NCBI GenBank assembly: GCA_036500345.1
Contig: DASYCE010000010.1
Location: forward strand, 1-64,000
Length of the DNA stretch: 64,000 nucleotides
Reading direction: 5' to 3'
Source: Gemmatimonadales bacterium
GTDB lineage: Bacteria > Gemmatimonadota > Gemmatimonadetes > Gemmatimonadales > GWC2-71-9
Each line of letters starts with the position of its first letter. Within the stretch, counting starts at the first letter, position 1. Below, one piece after another: positions 60,392 through 64,000 of this stretch. Below the pieces are notes generated by a model that saw only the letters and a program-made list of their open reading frames with translations, did not search any database and was not told where the DNA came from. The translations under genes were made by a program, and so were the position numbers.

Positions 60392-60801
60392 AGCGGGCCG
60401 CGATGCTGGTAATCGCCGCGATCGCAACGGCCGGGTGCCAGATGGATGCGACGGCATCGTGCTCGGCCGTGCCGAATATCGTGGGAACGTGGCGCTACGC
60501 CGCGACCGAATCGTCGCCGGTACATGCGAGCATCGCCGGGACGCTGTCGATCACGTCGGCAAGCTGTGATGGGATCGTCGGATCGATGGATGTGGTCGAA
60601 TCCGACCAGGGCGGCGGCCAGCAGCGGCTCGCAGGCCCTTTGACCGGTCAAGTGGTCGATGGAGCGTCGTTCCAGTTCTCGGCGTTCGTGGACGGAAACG
60701 CGCGACAGCACCTTGCATCGGTGGCGGGTGATTCGGTGTCGGGAAGCTGGGTCGAGTCGGCGGCGGCGGCGTCTGGGACGTTCGGAGGGCGAAAGGAATG
60801 A
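60388..60801 (+). CDS. Small lipoprotein of the fimbrial-like operon
   Basis: A 137-residue lipoprotein, lipobox AATAGC (Cys17), with GTG start in a GTGA overlap with the usher-like gene. The mature part (about 120 residues) is beta-rich: GTWRYAATESSPVHASIAGT, GIVGSMDVVESDQGGG, FSAFVDGNARQHLAS. It is probably anchored in the outer membrane beside the usher-like protein as a docking or pilotin-like partner. No family recognised. Confidence 0.6.
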   Translation: MKRAAMLVIAAIATAGCQMDATASCSAVPNIVGTWRYAATESSPVHASIAGTLSITSASCDGIVGSMDVVESDQGGGQQRLAGPLTGQVVDGASFQFSAFVDGNARQHLASVAGDSVSGSWVESAAAASGTFGGRKE

Positions 60802-61367
60802 AGCGCTCGCGCACTCTACCGGCGGTCCTGATCGCTGCCTTCCTGCTCATCTCGGCAACGCGCTCACCGCTCGTTTCACAGTGTACAGGCGCGACATGCA
60901 CTGTGACAATCAACATGACTGTGAAACCGGTCCTGACGATTGATCTCACCGGCAACAATGCGAACACGGCGCTCGGAACCCCTGGCCAAGCCGACTTCGC
61001 TGCTGGTGGCCTGACCGCGACCGGTCCCACGGTAACGATCAAGGCGAACGGTGGGTACGCTGTATCCGTTGCGGCGACTAAGGCAACATTTGACTACGCC
61101 GGCGCCTTCAACAACCCTTTGAAACCGGCGTCGGATCTGACATGGGCTCCCGGGGTCGGCGCAGCACCTGGTTCCTGTTCGGGAGTCACCAGCTTCGGTC
61201 ATAACGTTGGCGCAAGCACAAATCTGATGTCTGGCAGCGTTGGTGCCCCGGCGACAAACGTATCGCCTCCGTCGCAGACGCTTTGCTATCGAACCCTTTG
61301 GACCTTCGCCGCGTCACCACCCGGAACGTATACCATTCACGTGGTCTTTACGCTGTCGGAGCCATAG
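60798..61367 (+). CDS. Fimbrial-subunit-like secreted protein 3 (paralogue of subunit 1)
   Basis: A 189-residue exported protein, signal peptide RTLPAVLIAAFLLISATRS region, mature start near Ser-Gln-Cys. It shares with subunit 1 the sequences LGTPGQADFAAGG, KPASDLTWAPGVGAA and YRTLWTFAA, and ends with GTYTIHVVFTLSEP. Extra Cys residues (TCTVTI, GSCSGV, TLCYRT) suggest disulfides. The ATGA overlap with the lipoprotein gene makes it the last gene; a hairpin 11 bases after its stop probably ends the transcript. Confidence 0.68.
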   Translation: MKRSRTLPAVLIAAFLLISATRSPLVSQCTGATCTVTINMTVKPVLTIDLTGNNANTALGTPGQADFAAGGLTATGPTVTIKANGGYAVSVAATKATFDYAGAFNNPLKPASDLTWAPGVGAAPGSCSGVTSFGHNVGASTNLMSGSVGAPATNVSPPSQTLCYRTLWTFAASPPGTYTIHVVFTLSEP

Positions 61368-61377
61368 ACGGCCCAAA

Positions 61378-61401
61378 CTCGCGGCGGTTGGCTGCCGCGA
61401 G
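61378..61401. terminator. Hairpin after the fimbrial-like operon
   Basis: A perfect 8-base stem CTCGCGGC/GCCGCGAG with an 8-base loop (GGTTGGCT), which can also pair partly with the following AGCCAAAC. No U run, so factor-independent termination is uncertain. Confidence 0.45.
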
Positions 61402-61488
61402 CCAAACACCACTGCGGCGCTATACGACGTCATCCGCGACACAATGACACGATTCCATAATTGGTTGCCTTTGCGACCGGTGCAGCGA

Positions 61489-62201
61489 GCTTGCACGCCG
61501 ATGCAGTCGGCTTGCATCGGGATGCAATGAGCCCGAACGCCGATGAAGTCCGCGCGCATCGGGATGCAATGAGCCCGAACGCCGATGAAACCCGCTTGCA
61601 TCGGGATGCAGTAAGCCCGAACGGCCGTGAAGTCCGCTTGCATCGGGATGCAGTAAGCCCGAAAGGCGATGAAGTCCGCTTTCAGCGAGATGCAACGAGC
61701 CCGAACAGCCATGCAGTCCGCTTGCATCAAGATGCAGTGGACCCGAACGCCGATTCGATCGTCGCGAATGGCCGTGAAGAGAGCTCTGCGGCAGTCGAAG
61801 TCGTCGTTGATGGATATGAGAAGGTCGTTGAGGCAGATGAACTGGGCGCGCACGACCGTGCGATGAGCTTTATCGGCCATGCAATGATCGCGCATCGCCA
61901 TGCAGTGAGCTTGCACGCCGTCGAAGTGAGCTTGAACGGACCCGATACGGGCGCGAAGGCGTATGAAGTCGCCTTGCAGCGCCGTAGATGACAGCGAACG
62001 GCGATGCATTGAGCTTGCGGCGTCATGCAGTGAGCCCGGAGCGCCATGAGATCGTCCCGACGAGGGTCGATACGGACCCGCAGCGACATGAAATGGTGTC
62101 GATTCGCCCATAGATGACCGTGAATGGCCACGAGAAGGTCGCGCAGAGGTTCGAGGAGCTCGCGAATCGAGACGAGAAGGTCGTGAAGCGGGATGAGACG
62201 G
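61489..62201. repeat. Degenerate 21-base (seven-codon) tandem repeat array, 34 units
   Basis: Thirty-four units laid end to end, all 21 bases except one of 20 (61993-62012). Two unit forms alternate in the better conserved left half: one containing TTGCATCGGGATGCA (a near-perfect palindrome, TTGCATC/GATGCAA around two bases) and one starting GCCCGAACGCCGATGAAG. Right-hand units are more diverged but keep length. Because 21 is a multiple of 3, both strands stay open for long stretches. Minus-strand translation gives amphipathic heptads (CIPMQAD/FIGVRAH; LLVSIRE LLEPLRD), plus-strand gives VSPNGDE/VRLHRDA. The 20-base unit shifts the frame, so no intact gene spans the array. Not CRISPR: there are no unique spacers. 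Confidence 0.8.
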
Positions 62202-62223
62202 GAGCGATCAGGCGCCGACAGTG

Positions 62224-62493
62224 CTAATCGTAGTGGTAACGTGCTTGCAGGAACTCGATGCGGTCGCCGAACACCTCGTAGATGAGCCGGTCGGCTTCGC
62301 TGACCCGCCGCGACCAGACGTTGCCGCCGAAATGCTTCAGGTGTTCAGGCTTGCCAATACCGGCGAAGGGGTCGCGAAGGGTCGCGTCGATGAGGTCGAG
62401 CACCCGAAGGGCTGTCTTCCGGTTGGTCTCCACCCAGTATCGAATATCGTCGAGACATTCGTTCTGAATGACGGCGCGCCTGGCTGAAGGCAT
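62224..62493 (-). CDS. yoeB: YoeB-family mRNA interferase toxin
   Basis: An 89-residue RelE/YoeB-fold ribosome-dependent RNase. Family marks are DIRYWVETNRKTALRVLDLI, GIGKPEHLKHFGGNVWSRR, EADRLIYEV and the C-terminal FLQARYHYD, with the catalytic Glu/Arg/His set and the terminal Tyr-His-Tyr present. It follows the YefM antitoxin with a 7-base gap, the standard order. Downstream lies the 21-base repeat array. Confidence 0.92.
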   Translation of the reverse strand: MPSARRAVIQNECLDDIRYWVETNRKTALRVLDLIDATLRDPFAGIGKPEHLKHFGGNVWSRRVSEADRLIYEVFGDRIEFLQARYHYD

Positions 62494-62500
62494 ACCGGGT

Positions 62501-62782
62501 TCAGCGGGGGAGATTCAGTTCACGACGCAACGATGCGAGGTCGGTGGGCTTGCTCCGTCCACTCCTGGCCCGGGTGAGCGCAGCAAGGAGCCGAGCTGCG
62601 TTGGCTGGCGAACGCAGCAGGTATGCCGTCTCATGCAGGGAGGCGAGCTCATCGGCCGGGATGAGCGCCATGTCCTCGTGACCGCGTCGCTCGATGACAG
62701 CAGCTTCTCGGGAATTCTCGACCTCGTCCCAGAGCGAAGCGAGGTTCTCACGGGCGTTACTGTAGGTTGTCTTGATGCTCAT
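62501..62782 (-). CDS. yefM: YefM-family antitoxin
   Basis: A 93-residue Phd/YefM antitoxin: SNARENLASLWDEVENSREAA is the DNA-binding N-terminal domain, VIERRGHEDMALIPADELAS follows, and the C-terminus (ETAYLLRSPANAARLLAAL) wraps the toxin. It represses its own operon, helped by YoeB. The ATG lies 17 bases from the TGTACA operator. Confidence 0.92.
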   Translation of the reverse strand: MSIKTTYSNARENLASLWDEVENSREAAVIERRGHEDMALIPADELASLHETAYLLRSPANAARLLAALTRARSGRSKPTDLASLRRELNLPR

Positions 62783-62798
62783 GGGTGCCCCGGATGAC

Positions 62799-62819
62799 TT
62801 GTACAGACAACCTGTACAA
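62799..62819. promoter_or_regulatory. YefM-YoeB operator (paired TGTACA palindromes)
   Basis: TTGTACAG-ACAAC-CTGTACAA, a perfect 8-base inverted repeat. Each arm holds the TGTACA core bound by YefM in E. coli. The cores are 13 bases apart centre to centre; in E. coli the reported spacing is about 12. Position just upstream of yefM fits autorepression. Confidence 0.75.
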
Positions 62820-62893
62820 TACGCGCTTCAGTGTCAAGCGGGTCCGGCCAAGACACAGCGCCATGGGTAGTGAGGCGGACCGTGGAGAATCAT

Positions 62894-63589
62894 GTGAATG
62901 AACCAGCGCTGATCTCCTTGCCTCCTATACGCGCCCCATCCCGCTCCTGGCTTCGCATGTCGCTGCTGGTCGCGAAGATCGCATCGCTTGGCGCAATGGC
63001 CGGCGCATTGGCTGGCGCCGTTGCAGCCGCCGGATGGCTGGTGATCTTTGCGCCTCGCGACCTCGGCGCAGTCGCTCTTGGCGCACTGATCGCCGCCCCG
63101 ATTGGCGCAGTCTTCGGTGCCGTCCTCTTCCCGCTTGCAGGCTTCACCGTGCTGCGGCAGATCCCGCTCTGGCGGATCATCGTACTGACCCTGGTCGGGG
63201 CATCGGCCGGAGGGATCATCGGCGCGCAGTATTTGGGATCGGCGTGGCTCGTGGGTCCGGTGGTCGGGTTCTGCGCCGCGGTGAGCTGGCTGGCGATTCG
63301 GGCCCGCGGAAAGAAGTTGCCGTCGTCAGCCGTACTCTGTGCTGTCGCTTTGCTCGTTCCCGCCGCCCGGATCAACGCCCAATCCGCGCATGACGAATTG
63401 CTGACCCGATCACGGCTTCGCCTCTACTGTCGCTACTCCCCGAACCACCGCGCTTCTCTCGACGAACCGAACTTCTTCTTGTCCGCCCGCCGCTCCTTCG
63501 ACGGCTCGATGAACTTGCCGGCCGGTTTCGGTCCAGAGAAGAAGTCGATCTCGACCGTACCAACTCTCCCCGCGCCAAACTCGATGTAG
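62894..63589 (+). CDS. Integral membrane protein with an antisense-overlapping C-terminus
   Basis: A 231-residue protein with about four hydrophobic helices in the first 165 residues: LVAKIASLGAMAGALAGAV, AAAGWLVIFA, LGALIAAPIGAVFGAVLF and LVGPVVGFCAAVSWLAI, Ala/Gly-rich. After AARINAQSAHDE the last 60 residues lie in the antisense of the oxidoreductase gene and read as noise, so the original stop may have been lost. GTG 62894 has GGAG six bases upstream. No family recognised. Confidence 0.5.
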   Translation: MNEPALISLPPIRAPSRSWLRMSLLVAKIASLGAMAGALAGAVAAAGWLVIFAPRDLGAVALGALIAAPIGAVFGAVLFPLAGFTVLRQIPLWRIIVLTLVGASAGGIIGAQYLGSAWLVGPVVGFCAAVSWLAIRARGKKLPSSAVLCAVALLVPAARINAQSAHDELLTRSRLRLYCRYSPNHRASLDEPNFFLSARRSFDGSMNLPAGFGPEKKSISTVPTLPAPNSM

Positions 63590-64000
63590 CAATGCCCGGC
63601 GCCGAGGTACGGCGAGTGCGTGCCGCTGCCGGCGAGGTTGGCGATGATCGACGTTGCCACCGCGCGCCCCGCCCCTTCGGCAAAGACACCAGCCTTCGGC
63701 GCGCCGGTGAAGGAGACGTCGCCGATGGCGTAGACGCCGGGCCACTTCGTCGCCAGCGTCTCGCGATCGACCTTGATCCACCCGTTCTCGGTCATTCCGC
63801 TCGCCTCGACCACTGCTGGCGCCCGATGGACCGGCACGCCGAGGAAGAGATCGAATGGCAATTCACTGCCGTCGTTGAGGACGGCGACCTTGCGCGCTCC
63901 ATCGAGCGACGCCACGCGCCGGTCGGCAACGCAATGGATCCCGCGCTCGGCGAAGGCATCGAGGAGCGCGCGCGACGTTTCCGGTGATGGGGGGATCGGC
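63433..64000 (-). CDS. NAD(P)/FAD-dependent oxidoreductase, SQR/FCSD-like (N-terminus off window)
   Basis: The C-terminal 188 or so residues of a disulfide-reductase-fold flavoprotein; the gene enters from the right edge. Visible are SPETSRALLDAFAERGIHC, GSELPFDLFLGVPVHRAP (second nucleotide domain), then the FAD-binding signature VYAIGDVSFTGAPKAGVFAE and the GHCYIEFGAGRVGTVEI stretch. This resembles sulfide:quinone reductase or flavocytochrome c flavoproteins, but the catalytic Cys and FAD N-terminal motif lie outside the window. A GTG at 63915 is internal, as the family homology extends to the edge. Confidence 0.8.
   Translation of the reverse strand, partial: PIPPSPETSRALLDAFAERGIHCVADRRVASLDGARKVAVLNDGSELPFDLFLGVPVHRAPAVVEASGMTENGWIKVDRETLATKWPGVYAIGDVSFTGAPKAGVFAEGAGRAVATSIIANLAGSGTHSPYLGAGHCYIEFGAGRVGTVEIDFFSGPKPAGKFIEPSKERRADKKKFGSSREARWFGE

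Noticed and set aside
61314-62111. Long open frames through the 21-base array on minus (265 codons) and plus (176 codons, 61461-61991)
   Set aside because: Their openness follows from the codon-length repeat. The minus frame ends in the antisense of the last subunit gene, its N-terminus lies in the wrong phase for the heptads upstream of the 20-base unit, and the plus frame needs a TTG start without a ribosome site. They are described as repeat instead.
61489-62201. Array considered as CRISPR
   Set aside because: Units are contiguous and there are no unique spacers; no cas genes in the window.

Overview
The window is high-GC, densely packed bacterial DNA from a diderm with lipopolysaccharide. 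It carries heptose enzymes (GmhA, a stand-alone RfaE1 kinase), an LptD-type barrel, a full Tol-Pal set and several lipoproteins. Gene content and style (long runs of ATGA/GTGA overlaps, rarA-hflX, tol-pal next to tatC, a PapD-like secretion locus) suggest a Gemmatimonadota-like bacterium. That is an inference; no rRNA is present to test it.

Layout. 1-2.3 kb: a carboxymuconolactone-decarboxylase-like fragment and an L-asparaginase (minus), divergent from rfaE1. 2.3-2.7 kb: a strong terminator and two tRNAs without encoded CCA. 3-5.2 kb: two divergent GT4 glycosyltransferases. 5.2-15.0 kb: a minus-strand chain alaS - small Ala-rich protein - PHP phosphatase - gmhA - SDR - cca - rarA - hflX - UDP-glucuronate epimerase, nearly all joined by 4-base overlaps. 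15.0-26.3 kb: recA-recX, yraN, then a TPR gene - aroQ - M24 peptidase - efp - accB - pilT - accC - comB - ftsK. 26.4-31.7 kb: a PpiD-like foldase on plus, facing tatA, a DUF4321-like protein, a polyprenyl synthase and a TPR protein. 31.8-41 kb: an envelope operon (epimerase, tolQ, tolR, tolA/tonB, tolB, pal, cpoB) followed by one 1197-codon frame joining TatC to LptD. 41-46 kb: a secreted protein, ssb, rimI, tsaB, tsaE, uvrB. 46.3-53.9 kb: hypF, an EVE-domain protein, a lipoprotein, a RibD-C-like reductase, a RelA/SpoT homologue and radC. 54-55.2 kb: a Tat-exported SRPBCC protein and an anchored protein of unknown function.

55.7-64 kb is the accessory part. A six-gene plus-strand operon encodes fimbrial-like subunits, a PapD-like chaperone, a small lipoprotein and a 933-residue protein with an usher-like layout (N-terminal beta domains, probable barrel, two C-terminal Ig-like domains, one SdrD-B-like) that is not a recognisable FimD usher. 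It is followed by a 34-unit array of degenerate 21-base repeats, a YefM-YoeB toxin-antitoxin pair with its TGTACA operator, a membrane protein, and the C-terminal part of an FAD oxidoreductase cut by the window edge.

Three things stand out: the TatC-LptD fused frame with an internal signal peptide, the usher-like secretion locus, and the codon-periodic repeat array. A fourth runs across the window: at least seven genes have a -10-like TANNNT only 5-8 bases before the start codon, which predicts leaderless mRNAs.
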